The notes: generated from the letters alone by a model not told the origin. Shown: positions 11,353 to 20,927, numbered from the stretch's first letter. The stretch: DNA of 64,000 nucleotides from Gracilariopsis chorda (GCA_003194525.1 NBIV01000014.1:372001-436000), one strand, 5' to 3'. Numbers and translations: made by a program.

Positions 11353-14300
11353 ATGGAGCAAAACAAAGCGTCTGACTACGTAGATATTCTCCCAGAACAT
11401 GAACTTTATGAAACCTTTACGTCGTTCTGGGAGAATCTTGAAAAGCGTACGCAAATGCGCATCAGTGATGGCTCTGCGAGTTCCGAAGTCCTTTTTGCGG
11501 TTGTGAAGGACCATGTAGCCAGAATCTTGATCGCAGAAGGCAAAGAAACATCACCGGTTTCTTTGGTACACAGTTCAAAACCTGACTCGGAAATGTGTAG
11601 CGATTTGATCTCAACAGCTGTTTTGAACATGGTACCTTCTGTTGGTGTGGCTTTTGCCTCATGTTCTATTGGAGTGATGCTGACAAGGCTATCGAAGTCA
11701 TTCAAGGGAAAGAAGGGAAACATACCGGAAGAGGATTTGGAAGTGTTCAAGAAGTGGTTTACCTTTAAAGGTAATGGTGATACAGAGATAAACACCGTTC
11801 TAGTCCCATTGAACATGTCTAACAGCCATTGGGGTGTTTTGGTAGGGAAGAAAATTGTCAATGCGGCGCGAGGAACGCAACGATGGACGGTTTGGTTTGG
11901 AGACAGTCTTGGAATGTCTGTTGATCGAAGGATTATGAAACTGTTCTCTTTCTTGTTTCCCTTTTGCCTCACAGGAGATGAAGCGCTACGTGCGGTGATA
12001 TCGGAGCGGAACTACATGCTACAGGTAAAAGGGTTTAAGCGACAAAAGGACTCGCACAGCTGTGGTTGCTATGTTGTTTCCCTTTTCACCATGTTCAGTG
12101 CGGACCACGGCTGTATCCCGAAGCGAACCTACGCCTCTGGGTACAGCCGAGCATTGACTGAGAGGATTCGATGGATGTCCATTAGAATCCGGATTCTACA
12201 CATACTCATGGCGAAGGAGTTCTTTCAAACCGACATTGTTACTGAAACAATGGTCGTACGGCTCCGGTCAGAGCATCGTTTAGAACTCCTTCGCATGAGG
12301 AAGGAAGGTAAAAAACGGCAGCGTACGAAACGAAGCGTGGAGCGGAGCATTGGGATGCAGACTGGAAAGGAAGAAGCTGGAAAGGAAGAGGGAACGGATG
12401 TGAATACAGTTCTGGGAGAACGAAAAGCAGGAGAAGGAAAGGTCGTGGATCTTCAGCCAATGCCGTTGGGTACGCGCGACTCTGAGGCGCGTGCTATACG
12501 GAAAAGCCAGCGAACAAAGCGTGTTCATGAGCTGAACCAAAGTTCTGTTCAGAGCAGTGGGATGTGTCTACCCCTGAAGATTCGCATGAAGCGACGAGTG
12601 CAGTTTTCTGATTCTGCTCCGGTTGTAGCGGACATTGTGAACACATTGATTGAGATATGTGTATCACAGCGCTCCGAGATGGTGCACAAAGCGCTAGGTG
12701 AGAAAACTGGAAGAAGTTCTGAAGTAATTGGAGCATCAGGTGTAGAAGAGGAGCAGGAAATGATTCAGACTGGAGAAGGTAGTGAAGTAGACATGGAAAT
12801 TGACGGACATTCACCAGCAAAGACGATCAGTCGGACACAGGCACAGGTAGAAGTTGAAGCTGAAGAAGGAGCGAAGGATACCGCGGCGCCTTCCGAGCTG
12901 AACGCAGAAACTGAAAAACATATTGAAGAGAAGAAGCAGGCTTCTGAGAATGGTGGTCAAGCTCAAGAGCTCAATGAAGAGCTGGCAGCCTGTTCTGACG
13001 CTCAGATACAGGAGAAGCCGCACATGGAGCTACCATCAATGACTATGTGTGAAGGACGCACTACCAAGACCGGGTCATGCACTGAGGATCAGGCAGACGT
13101 CCAAGAGACATTTGAAAACAATGGAAGGCGTTTATGGGTTGATGTGAAACTTGAGGACGGTGGTGAATGTAAGACAGAACTTGCGATGTCAAACGAGAGG
13201 CTTGTCTCAGCTCTGAAAGGTTTAAAGGAGGTCTTTGACCTCCCTGCACTGGTTGCCTACATCGCTAAGAACTTTGGCTACCTTTATGGTGTACAATACT
13301 TCTCAGTGTTGCAGACGAGGAAGTCGAGGTCGTCTGCGCTGCTCACCGGAAAATTGCGGTGTCTGCGGCACAAGTCGCAGTGCCGCTCCAACATTCGAGC
13401 AAAGTTCTATCCCATGGAGAGATGTTGGGTAATTGAACAGGACCTGATACACACGCACACACCCCAACAACTCCCATGCCCCGATGATGTTGTAAGAAGG
13501 AGGTTTGAGGGCATTCGCTCCTCTTTAGCCTCCCGTCTACAAGAATGGGAAGAGCACATACGGAAAAATGGAGAATATGTACGTCTGTCATGCATATTTC
13601 GAACCATACCCCCCTTCCAGGGAGCCGAGTTCTACAACAGCTCATCATGCTACCTCCTAGAGCATTCACATGGTCCTTTATCTCAAAGCAATGCAGAAAC
13701 AGGAAGCGAAGACGATATGGCGTATGGCGACTCCAGTGGGGCTGAGGACTTTTATCCCTTCTATTGCGTGTTGCATAGCACGAAATGCCCTGAGAGGGGA
13801 GGTGTTTTTGATGGCCGTGCTTCGCAAAGAGCAGTTCACGAACCCAAACCCGAGCTTTGGAAGCAACACTCCTCGGTTTCACAGGAAGGAGGTAGGCCGT
13901 TTTCCAATCTACCGAAGAGGCCGCAGCAAGGACCTATCTCAAGGGAAGGCATCGGGAAAGGTGGCGTAAACGATGTAAAATGCTCGGATGGACTTCTGGA
14001 TAATGCGTTTAACGTCGAGAGTGGCGTAAGAGGCGATTTTGGCATTAGCTCTTTTGAAGCTGACCCCCCTGCTGCTTCTCCGAACTCCTCAACACAAACA
14101 GTGGACGCGAAATGCGAGCGTGCACGCCACAGCGCTGTGGGCGCCGAATTAGGCTCAAAAATGAGTGAGGAGAGTGAAACTCTCAACGCAAACGTTGCAT
14201 ATGCGCAGCAGGTTTCAGATGAGCAATCCGTTGAAGAAGAGGAGGCGCTGCTGATTGATCGATTCTTAGATGACGAAGAAGAGGTTCCTTCATGCTTCTT

Positions 14301-17094
14301 TGAAGACTCTGATGGTGGCATCCTGAATGAAGAAGAATCAGAACCAAAGGAGAAAGATGTCCTTGGAGAGAAAGACGAAAAGTACTGGACAGAAGATGGT
14401 GATGAAGAACTGGGCACGGAATCCGTACAGAACACGATACCGAATGAGAGAATTGAGGAGTGTTTTAAAGCAGCAGTCTTAGCCTATCTGGAAACCCTTC
14501 CTCTCAATGCTCCTGGTGTCACGGTTCTGAAGGAAGTTCAATTTATCGCGGACTGCTTCGGGTACAGCTTATTCGTAAGGACTTCTATATACTTTGGAGA
14601 ACGAAAGCGATCTCCGGATAAGGCAAAGTCTCCCAAGAGTCGTGGTGCTGAACGTGGGAATAGAAGGGTGCTGAAGAAGGGAATCTTGAAGTGCGATCAA
14701 TACAATAACAAGATGACGCGATGCCTCTTCTCGATAACGATTAAGACGGAGGATTCTGGGCAGGAGGAAGATGGTGGAATGATCTACGTGGCTAATTTAA
14801 ATGGTTGTAAACATGGACATGGTCCCTCTGGGAGCTTTGGTATTAGACATCTCAAGCCGCAAATGCGTTCTGAAGCGATACATATGACGAACGATTTGCA
14901 TATGAGCTTTAGAGATACCATACGATACCTGGAAGACAAGTACAATCAGAAGATTAATCCGGTATCGGCGAGGAAGAAGTTGAGGTATGCTTCCTCCACA
15001 AGCAATCCCCGCGATTTGGAATGTGTAAGGTTGTGTGATCTGCTCTTTTCGTTGAGCCAGGAGGATGCAGGGAATAAGGGATTCTTCGCTGCGGATGATT
15101 CGGGTAGGATGAAGTACGCTTGTTGGTCGTTTCGAGAGTGGATGGAAGACTACCAGAAGTTCGGCATTGTTCCGGGGGTATCTATTGATTGTAAAGCCAT
15201 AGCCAATAGATACGGTTTCCCTCTGGTCACCATTAATGGAAGAGCCAATGATGGTCATGTGTTGACATTTTTCATGGGGTATATGTGCTCCGAAACAGAA
15301 GAGGACTTCGTACGAATTCTGTCCTACTTCAAGTCTATAGTCGCCGTCTCACCGGCGATGGTAGTGATGGACCAGAACACTGCGTGTATAAATGCAGCTG
15401 AGAAGGTGTTCAATTCGTCCTATATAAGCCTCGACGAATGGCATCTGAACGAGAATCAGAAGAAGAATGTGGCCAATTGGTGTAGAAAGATTGGTAAGAT
15501 GGAGTGGATGCACGATATGAAGAAAGACCTGTTCAACCTCAGAAAGTCATATACGTCGGAAACGTTTTTCGAAAGGAGAAGAATGCTAGAATGCAAGTAC
15601 TTTGATGCTTTTGACGATCGTCTCCCTGTGTGGTATAAGTACTTGTACCACTATAAGCCGCATATGCTGGTGTCTTGCTTCCGAAACGCGGCTATACCTA
15701 CCCGTTACATGTTCCAAGGAACTGGCTACACCGAATCTTCTAACTCTGCATACAAGAAGATCATTATATCGAAGAAGATTCCCTTGTGCAAGGTTCCTTT
15801 GGAGGTTCGGCGTATATCCCAAGAACGGGCTGATACCCGGAACTTGGAGCTTGTAAGAACCTTATCTTCTCAAAGTGGGAGATATCGGAAGACAAGAGAG
15901 CTTGAGCACTTTCTACCTGTAGAAGTTGTAGACAGCCTGGTGGCTGAGTACACGAACTACGCCTTGGCGCACTTCGTAGATTTGAGCTTTAAGCCCTCGA
16001 AGAACTACATTCTTTCCAGCACAGAGGTTGTGGATTATTCACAGGAAGCGTGGCCAGAAGCAATCAGAAACCTGGAAAGTAGTTCAACCCCAGCAATGGG
16101 ACCTGTAGCTCGCTTTAAGTTGAAATGGGGAAGCCATCTGAGTCAGAACCGGAATGCGTCGGTGGATGAAGAGCTCTCATCACAGGAGACTGTTGTGCAA
16201 TTCTCAAAAAGGTATACGGGGTCGGGGGATGACGTTAAGGCAGAGTTTATTGGTGTCTGTTCCTGTGGGCAGCCCTGGTCCGTTGGTTTTGCTTGTCGTC
16301 ACATGGTTCGATGTGCTGTGGTTTATCAGGAAGAACGTCTGCGTTTCCCTGAACTACGAAACATACTAGGATACTTCATACCTCTTGAAGCGCTTTTCTC
16401 TACATACTGGAGAAAAGATACTTCTGCTATGACAGTCCCATACTTGGCGAAACTCAGGTCAGAGACCCGATACTTCAACAACGAGGAGATGGATTACCGA
16501 CTACGCCGTTTTGATGAGTCGACGGAGAAAGAGTTTATCCCCATTGACTCAGATATACTTAGAACCAGTAGAGAAGACTCGGAAGTAGATGGGTACAATA
16601 CGTACATGGAAGGAAAAAACCTCTACGATGCTTTACATCGACAAGCTACTGGAATTGGACGTGTTGCGGTGAGTGGAGTTCTACGTCTTTTAAGGGATGC
16701 CATCGCAGACATTCAGCAAGGAAAAGCGACACACTTCGAAGCTAGAGGTACCTTTAAAACAAGGCTGGCTTCATTAACAGAACACGCGGAAGAAACAGAG
16801 AACACTGTCACTTTACTGCATCCATCGTCTTCTACAAAAGATTTCAGTTCATCAGGGATCCGTTCGCCAAACAATGGACGCCACAGAGCACAACGGAGAA
16901 AGAAAAGCTCCTTGGAGCGCACGAGAAAGCGAGCGAGGACAAGCCCACATTCATCCCAGGAAGTGTCTCAGAAAGACTGTCACCCACCTTCAACATCCTC
17001 AGAACCAGCTGTGACACCCTCAACTTCCATAGCCCAAGACGTGCAAGACAAAGCACTTCGAATTATGTCAAAGTCTCTCGGACACATCCACTAG
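11353..17094 (+). CDS. MULE transposase fused to an N-terminal Ulp1/SENP-type cysteine protease (1,913 aa)
   Basis: The ATG at 11353 has G at -3 and G at +4. Domains in order: residues about 90-250 form a C48 (Ulp1) protease fold with His159 (NSHWGVLV), Asp184 (FGDSLGM), Gln231 and Cys237 (RQKDSHSCGCYVV), so the full catalytic set is present. Residues 290-600 are Lys/Arg- then Glu-rich linker. A first zinc module has C670, C677, H700 and H702; a second has C1114, C1124, H1154 and H1156. Both resemble the FAR1/WRKY-GCM fingers that bind MULE ends. The DDE core shows D1279 (GVSIDCK), D1340 (VVMDQN), H1364 and E1461 (GYTESSNS). A SWIM finger C1636-x-C1638-x9-C1648-x-H1650 follows, then a basic Ser-rich tail (RAQRRKKSSLERTRKRAR), a likely nuclear signal. 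Transposase and protease roles follow from the families; SUMO or another Ub-like substrate is inference. Ulp1-MULE associations are known in plants (Kaonashi-type elements). Confidence 0.93.
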   Translation: MEQNKASDYVDILPEHELYETFTSFWENLEKRTQMRISDGSASSEVLFAVVKDHVARILIAEGKETSPVSLVHSSKPDSEMCSDLISTAVLNMVPSVGVAFASCSIGVMLTRLSKSFKGKKGNIPEEDLEVFKKWFTFKGNGDTEINTVLVPLNMSNSHWGVLVGKKIVNAARGTQRWTVWFGDSLGMSVDRRIMKLFSFLFPFCLTGDEALRAVISERNYMLQVKGFKRQKDSHSCGCYVVSLFTMFSADHGCIPKRTYASGYSRALTERIRWMSIRIRILHILMAKEFFQTDIVTETMVVRLRSEHRLELLRMRKEGKKRQRTKRSVERSIGMQTGKEEAGKEEGTDVNTVLGERKAGEGKVVDLQPMPLGTRDSEARAIRKSQRTKRVHELNQSSVQSSGMCLPLKIRMKRRVQFSDSAPVVADIVNTLIEICVSQRSEMVHKALGEKTGRSSEVIGASGVEEEQEMIQTGEGSEVDMEIDGHSPAKTISRTQAQVEVEAEEGAKDTAAPSELNAETEKHIEEKKQASENGGQAQELNEELAACSDAQIQEKPHMELPSMTMCEGRTTKTGSCTEDQADVQETFENNGRRLWVDVKLEDGGECKTELAMSNERLVSALKGLKEVFDLPALVAYIAKNFGYLYGVQYFSVLQTRKSRSSALLTGKLRCLRHKSQCRSNIRAKFYPMERCWVIEQDLIHTHTPQQLPCPDDVVRRRFEGIRSSLASRLQEWEEHIRKNGEYVRLSCIFRTIPPFQGAEFYNSSSCYLLEHSHGPLSQSNAETGSEDDMAYGDSSGAEDFYPFYCVLHSTKCPERGGVFDGRASQRAVHEPKPELWKQHSSVSQEGGRPFSNLPKRPQQGPISREGIGKGGVNDVKCSDGLLDNAFNVESGVRGDFGISSFEADPPAASPNSSTQTVDAKCERARHSAVGAELGSKMSEESETLNANVAYAQQVSDEQSVEEEEALLIDRFLDDEEEVPSCFFEDSDGGILNEEESEPKEKDVLGEKDEKYWTEDGDEELGTESVQNTIPNERIEECFKAAVLAYLETLPLNAPGVTVLKEVQFIADCFGYSLFVRTSIYFGERKRSPDKAKSPKSRGAERGNRRVLKKGILKCDQYNNKMTRCLFSITIKTEDSGQEEDGGMIYVANLNGCKHGHGPSGSFGIRHLKPQMRSEAIHMTNDLHMSFRDTIRYLEDKYNQKINPVSARKKLRYASSTSNPRDLECVRLCDLLFSLSQEDAGNKGFFAADDSGRMKYACWSFREWMEDYQKFGIVPGVSIDCKAIANRYGFPLVTINGRANDGHVLTFFMGYMCSETEEDFVRILSYFKSIVAVSPAMVVMDQNTACINAAEKVFNSSYISLDEWHLNENQKKNVANWCRKIGKMEWMHDMKKDLFNLRKSYTSETFFERRRMLECKYFDAFDDRLPVWYKYLYHYKPHMLVSCFRNAAIPTRYMFQGTGYTESSNSAYKKIIISKKIPLCKVPLEVRRISQERADTRNLELVRTLSSQSGRYRKTRELEHFLPVEVVDSLVAEYTNYALAHFVDLSFKPSKNYILSSTEVVDYSQEAWPEAIRNLESSSTPAMGPVARFKLKWGSHLSQNRNASVDEELSSQETVVQFSKRYTGSGDDVKAEFIGVCSCGQPWSVGFACRHMVRCAVVYQEERLRFPELRNILGYFIPLEALFSTYWRKDTSAMTVPYLAKLRSETRYFNNEEMDYRLRRFDESTEKEFIPIDSDILRTSREDSEVDGYNTYMEGKNLYDALHRQATGIGRVAVSGVLRLLRDAIADIQQGKATHFEARGTFKTRLASLTEHAEETENTVTLLHPSSSTKDFSSSGIRSPNNGRHRAQRRKKSSLERTRKRARTSPHSSQEVSQKDCHPPSTSSEPAVTPSTSIAQDVQDKALRIMSKSLGHIH

Positions 17095-17382
17095 CTGTAG
17101 CATTGACCACAGGCGTTTGATCCCTTTCCTTCTTCCATAATTTCTTTGAGCTCTTTCTGCTCTTCATAAAAGCCTTGAGGTCTTGCTTCTTTCGCCTTCT
17201 GCTTCACTTTAATTCTTTATTCAACTTCTAGATATCGTCGCGTATTCTAAAACCTCGTCCAAGAACGCGTGAACAGTCTTTCTTGCATCTGAGAACCCCG
17301 AAATGGAAGCCCAGTTGGAATTGTTCCATGCACCTCGATCACTGAAGAGCCAACGTATCTTTGAAAAGACTAAACAATAGTA
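17095..17382. other. MULE gap between convergent genes
   Basis: A 288-bp stretch separating the two stop codons. It is pyrimidine-rich at 17120-17230 and probably holds both 3' ends. I see no further ORF or hairpin terminator. Confidence 0.5.
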
Positions 17383-18468
17383 TCACCTGAACTCATGAAC
17401 AGCAATCGGAGATGCAGTTTCTTCCGACTTAACTTCAACTGTCCCCAACAGTACTTCAGGTCCATGCTGGTTCACGTCGGACTCGTCAATCCCAGTTACA
17501 CAACTCGAATCTCTTGTTATAGCTTCAGTCGTTGCACGGTCCACACGCACGTTTTCTGTGAGCATACCTTCTGCGACCACAATGTGAGACTGCTCTGAGT
17601 CGACCTGTTGAATGTCACCTAATTCCTCAACGACTGCTTGACCGTATACCTTATCCGGATCGACAACATCTTCATAGTCTTCTTCAATATCAGAATGAGC
17701 ATCAAGGTCTGCGGGTCTCCCTTCCGCAGTTAAGTGAAGCTCCTCCACTTCGTCCCGAACATCGAACTCAACAGGCGCTTGACCGCTCAGGCCCTCATCG
17801 TCCTCATCAGCTTCGTCGTACTCATCATCATCCTCTCCTACGACATTGAGAGTAACAAAAGCCAGTACAGGTGGCTCTGCTTCAAAGTCCTCGTCGCCAC
17901 CATACTCTTCCCTTTTGGCATCAACTTCTTCAATGTACTCCTCGTCTGCACCCTCCTCAGCACCTCCTCCCTCAACAACAGCCGCATCTACATCAACTAC
18001 GAGTCTGGGAATTGATTCTTGTTCCTGCTCTTGCGATGTGTCCACATCTTCGGTAGGCATTCCAGCATCTTGCCCTTTAGCTTCGCCCTCGACATCGAAA
18101 GCAGTCGCTTCTGTTTCAACTACGCGCTATTGGCCAGTCGCAGAGATCTCGTCGTCTTCTCCTTCGGCCTTTTCGAGTTTGTGGAGCTCAGTTTCCACTG
18201 GATTCTCTGTACTGCCGCCATCATCCACCTGCGTTGCGATCACCACGGCTTCCTCCGCAACAGTGTCGATGGTCCCTAGATCCAAATTGTGCTCTCGAGG
18301 CTCATCTTCGGTAATTGGGTGGGCGTCATCCCCAGCCTTGTCCACTGGGTCCTGGGCCGTAGTGTCCTCTGCAACGCCAATAATACCCACCGCACGATCA
18401 CGATTCCCTAATACTCTTCTTCCTCGGCTACGCTCACCCGTTTGCACAAAGATGGCGCCAAATGGCAA
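17383..18468 (-). CDS. MULE second ORF: acidic protein, one in-frame TAG
   Basis: It reads on the minus strand from an ATG at 18468, only 8 bp inside the right TIR, to a stop at 17383. A single TAG (18127-18129) divides it into 113 and 247 codons in the same frame, and an internal ATG at 18060 would yield 225 residues. The product is extremely acidic (for example EDDDEYDEADEDDEG) with few aromatics, no zinc motif and no membrane segment. By position it equals mudrB of MuDR, but no sequence likeness is seen. It could be a transcription- or chromatin-contacting accessory. The TAG could be read through, spliced out or simply inactivating. The overlapping plus-strand Ser/Thr-rich frame (17846-18532) is its shadow. 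Confidence 0.6.
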
Positions 18469-18475
18469 TTATGAT

Positions 18476-18715
18476 ATTTACGTTGTGCTGACTTGGCGGC
18501 CGGAGAGAGCAGGGATAGAGGGAATGCTCTGACTCTGCGGATCTACTGGTTGAAATCCAAAATAGGGGCGTATTATTGGCTACAGTAAGATCTGAAGTGG
18601 CACGGGCACTTGTGCAGCTCGCCGTGGCACGTGCCCGCTGACTCTCTCTTTTTATTGGTGCAAATGCGCGCTGACTCGCCTACACTATCTACGTCGTGTA
18701 GTTTAGCCCTTTCCC
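18476..18715 (-). repeat. MULE right terminal inverted repeat (240 bp), putative promoter
   Basis: Mirror of 10933-11172 with no difference noticed over 240 bases. The second ORF starts 8 bp from its inner edge. Confidence 0.95.
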
Positions 18716-18724
18716 CGAAAATTC
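18716..18724. repeat. MULE target-site duplication, right copy
   Basis: CGAAAATTC, identical to 10924-10932. Confidence 0.95.
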
Positions 18725-19519
18725 AGGCTTTGCACAGCTGAAAGCTTGCATTAAAGAGTTAGCTTGGTGCCATAATAGGGTGGTCTCGAGTCCTACGCCG
18801 GTGCCATGGCAGCCGTTCTTATCGACAGCTATCAAGAGAGAGAAAAAGCGCGCATGGGGTTGTATCATGCACAGAGTGGCTAAAAAGGATACCAATGTGA
18901 GCCATTAAATGTCATACTACAAGTACTGTAAACCTTAGCTTGTGGTTTCTGACAACGACGCAAGAAAGCGACGGAGTAAATCAACATAGTCACCAACAAT
19001 GAGCAAACTGAGGTCTAGTTGGCCATTCCCGTCACCAACAACACCCAAACACTCCCGTTTTTGCATTTCTATATGTGCGAATCAAAGAACACGTCTTTGA
19101 AATACAATTTAACAATGCTTTTGGAGAGGGGATCCGGCTTCTCTACCTACTGCTGAACAGTAAGAAGCTATGATCTACTCGTCTGTGTAAGCATGACTCA
19201 CAGAAACACTCGTTTCAAAGAAGAGCGCTAAATGTGCTAATTCAGAAACTTTATAGAGCCTTTCCCTTCGTTGCACGTAGCTTACGACCTAGATTCATCA
19301 CATGCGTGTAAACCAGTCACTCCACGATTGCATATATTGTTTTAAAAAGAGTATTCTCTTACTTTGAGGCCTTGTCATATCGAGTACATTGCATACCTAT
19401 ATGACATACCGATATGACAGTGATAGCATCTCTTTTTCCAGAACATGCTCTGCAGATTTGAGCCGGATTCTCTTCCTTAAGAATCAACGGCTCCTGTTTC
19501 TTGTTGAGGCAAAGTTCAA
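18725..19519. other. Intergenic, no gene seen
   Basis: Only a short imperfect palindrome (TGTCATATCG near 19374, CGATATGACA ending near 19418) stands out. Otherwise plain sequence. Confidence 0.5.
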
Positions 19520-19948
19520 ATGGCACCGCAAGAACACCCAAGCGCAGCGTTTTCAGTCAACGCCCACAAAATCCATCCCGAATCCGCAATGAAGCCATCG
19601 GAACACCAGATGATGTCGACACCTCGACCGCCTCCTTCCATAGACACACAGACACGTCTCAATCCAACATGCGAAGTTGAAGACTTCGCTCCGGCTCATA
19701 TTTCGGTTCACAGGAGACAATATCTAACATCTGTTTTCAAAGCGTTTGTAGACGACATACCGCCTCTAATTCTTCCACCGTCGATACATGATTTATGTTT
19801 CAATCAGTTTTCATCTCCCATAGAACCCCTTCCGTCTTTGGTCCTTCCGCCATCCATACATGATTTGCAGGTCAGCCAGTTTTCATCTCCAGAAAACCTA
19901 ACCTCGTGTGCGGAAACAGATTCGCAAGTCAGAGCAAAATCAGAATAG
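19520..19948 (+). CDS. Hypothetical Pro/Ser-rich protein with a two-fold internal repeat (142 aa)
   Basis: An ATG-started frame (MAPQEHPSAAFSVNAHK). Residues about 80-125 hold two copies, 24 residues apart, of LxLPPSIHDLxxxQFSSP, and the underlying DNA is also duplicated (about 72 bp). The repeat stays in frame and third positions differ more than the residues, which mildly favours real coding. It has no signal peptide, membrane segment or known domain. A decayed LINE end begins about 100 bp downstream on the same strand. The repeated short linear motif could be a docking peptide; that is speculation. Confidence 0.4.
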   Translation: MAPQEHPSAAFSVNAHKIHPESAMKPSEHQMMSTPRPPPSIDTQTRLNPTCEVEDFAPAHISVHRRQYLTSVFKAFVDDIPPLILPPSIHDLCFNQFSSPIEPLPSLVLPPSIHDLQVSQFSSPENLTSCAETDSQVRAKSE

Positions 19949-20059
19949 ACAGTTTTACTGCTGAGGTACGTCCAACATTGAGATGTCAAAAGTCAAGAAG
20001 TCGTTTGGAGAGGAAACATTAGGATTGTGACCGAATCACAAAGAGTATTGGAAACTTAA

Positions 20060-20674
20060 GTGGAGCGGTTCGGAAGCAGTGCTACTATATGCAAGAAGTT
20101 TCAGCGTTGGTAAGCGAAATGCAGAACTTTTGTTCAATGGATTCACTTTGGATACCACGTCATTGCGGTCTACAATGAATGAAATTGTTGACAGCTTAGC
20201 CAAGAACGCACTAGACTTATCGATAAAAGATCAGCTGCCAGTTCCTATTGATTATGCCGACGTGGGAAGAAAAGTGATAGTCAAAGCACGTTCTCAATCG
20301 GTGCTGAAGGTTGTGACAGAGTCATTGCAAAAAGCATTATCGCAAATGTGACACTCTATCAGTTTTCAGAAGGACACACCTTGTTTGCACCCGCTAGGCT
20401 CTTATTTCCTCAAGAAGAGACTAGTCTGAACTTGTAGGGCAGGGGTGCTGAACGACGTTGAACACTTTCTATTGCGATGCCCTTTGAGAAAATCGACCAG
20501 AAGAGTAAGCCTACCTCCCCTTCGCTAACGTTGTGGTTTATCAGTTGACAATCTTAATAGGAAATGGCCTGAAAACGTGGTGGTCTACCTAGCTAGTGAG
20601 AGAACGCTTCTTTGAAAAGAAACGATCTGCGCTATGTAGGTATTAGACGGCATCCGTAAAGAGAGAGAGAGAGA
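20060..20674 (+). mobile_element. 5'-truncated, decayed LINE copy (GA-tail family)
   Basis: Fragments of an RNase H carboxy end are readable across frames: WIPRHCG near 20170, then NEIVDSLAKNALDLS and LPVPIDYADVGRKV. These match VWVPSHCG, DLVDSLAKEALEL and NVPVDYAEVKRRV of the intact-looking copy at 47335. A frameshift separates the first two blocks, and stops follow 20351. The 3' end (GGAAATGGCCTGAAAACGTG, then AACGATCTGCGCTATGTAGG) is shared with the copies at 45793 and 48600, followed by a (GA)n tail at about 20657-20674. No target duplication was found, so the 5' limit is approximate. Confidence 0.75.
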
Positions 20675-20767
20675 ATTCCGGAATGTGTCTGCGTACGTCT
20701 CCCCCAAATCAAGGCGTTGACAATTCATTCATATCCTTGAATGCGTATTGGACGTATGTACAGATAT

Positions 20768-20826
20768 TCTTCTTCTTCTTCTTTATTGTGGTCAACAGCT
20801 TTCTATTTCTAAGCTGAAGGAGACTA
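20768..20826 (-). mobile_element. Very short LINE 3' end (GAA-tail family), minus strand
   Basis: The reverse complement reads CTCCTTCAGCTTAGAAATAG, AAAGCTGTTGACCACAATAA, then (AGA)n. This is nearly identical to the last 60 bases of the LINE at 55915-56699. It is a severely 5'-truncated insertion of that family. Confidence 0.8.
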
Positions 20827-20927
20827 AAGACATTGTTTGATAGATTTCGAACCTCTCGCGTTGGGTTTGAATCGATTGTTGTACACTACGCTCCCGCGCA
20901 GGCTTTGATTTGTAGGAGTTGTGTTGC

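Larger units (their letters stand above)
10933..18715. mobile_element. Mutator-like DNA transposon (MULE), complete, 7,783 bp
   Basis: The element is bounded by 240-bp terminal inverted repeats (10933-11172 and 18476-18715) that appear identical base for base, and by a perfect 9-bp duplication. It carries two convergent genes: a long plus-strand ORF (11353-17094) and an acidic minus-strand ORF (17383-18468). Each gene starts just inside a TIR, so the TIRs probably hold both promoters. This is the layout known from maize MuDR (mudrA and mudrB). Identical TIRs, a perfect duplication and an uninterrupted 1,913-codon ORF point to a very recent insertion, possibly an active autonomous element. The termini begin GGGAAAGGGCTAAAC. 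Confidence 0.95.

Noticed and set aside
13836-14435. Minus-strand 199-codon Ser-rich frame inside the transposase ORF
   Set aside because: Mirror of the Glu/Asp-rich linker; no independent start context.
17846-18532. Plus-strand 228-codon Ser/Thr/Pro-rich frame in the MULE
   Set aside because: Antisense image of the acidic minus-strand ORF (Glu/Asp codons read backwards as Ser/Leu/Phe). It also runs into the TIR.
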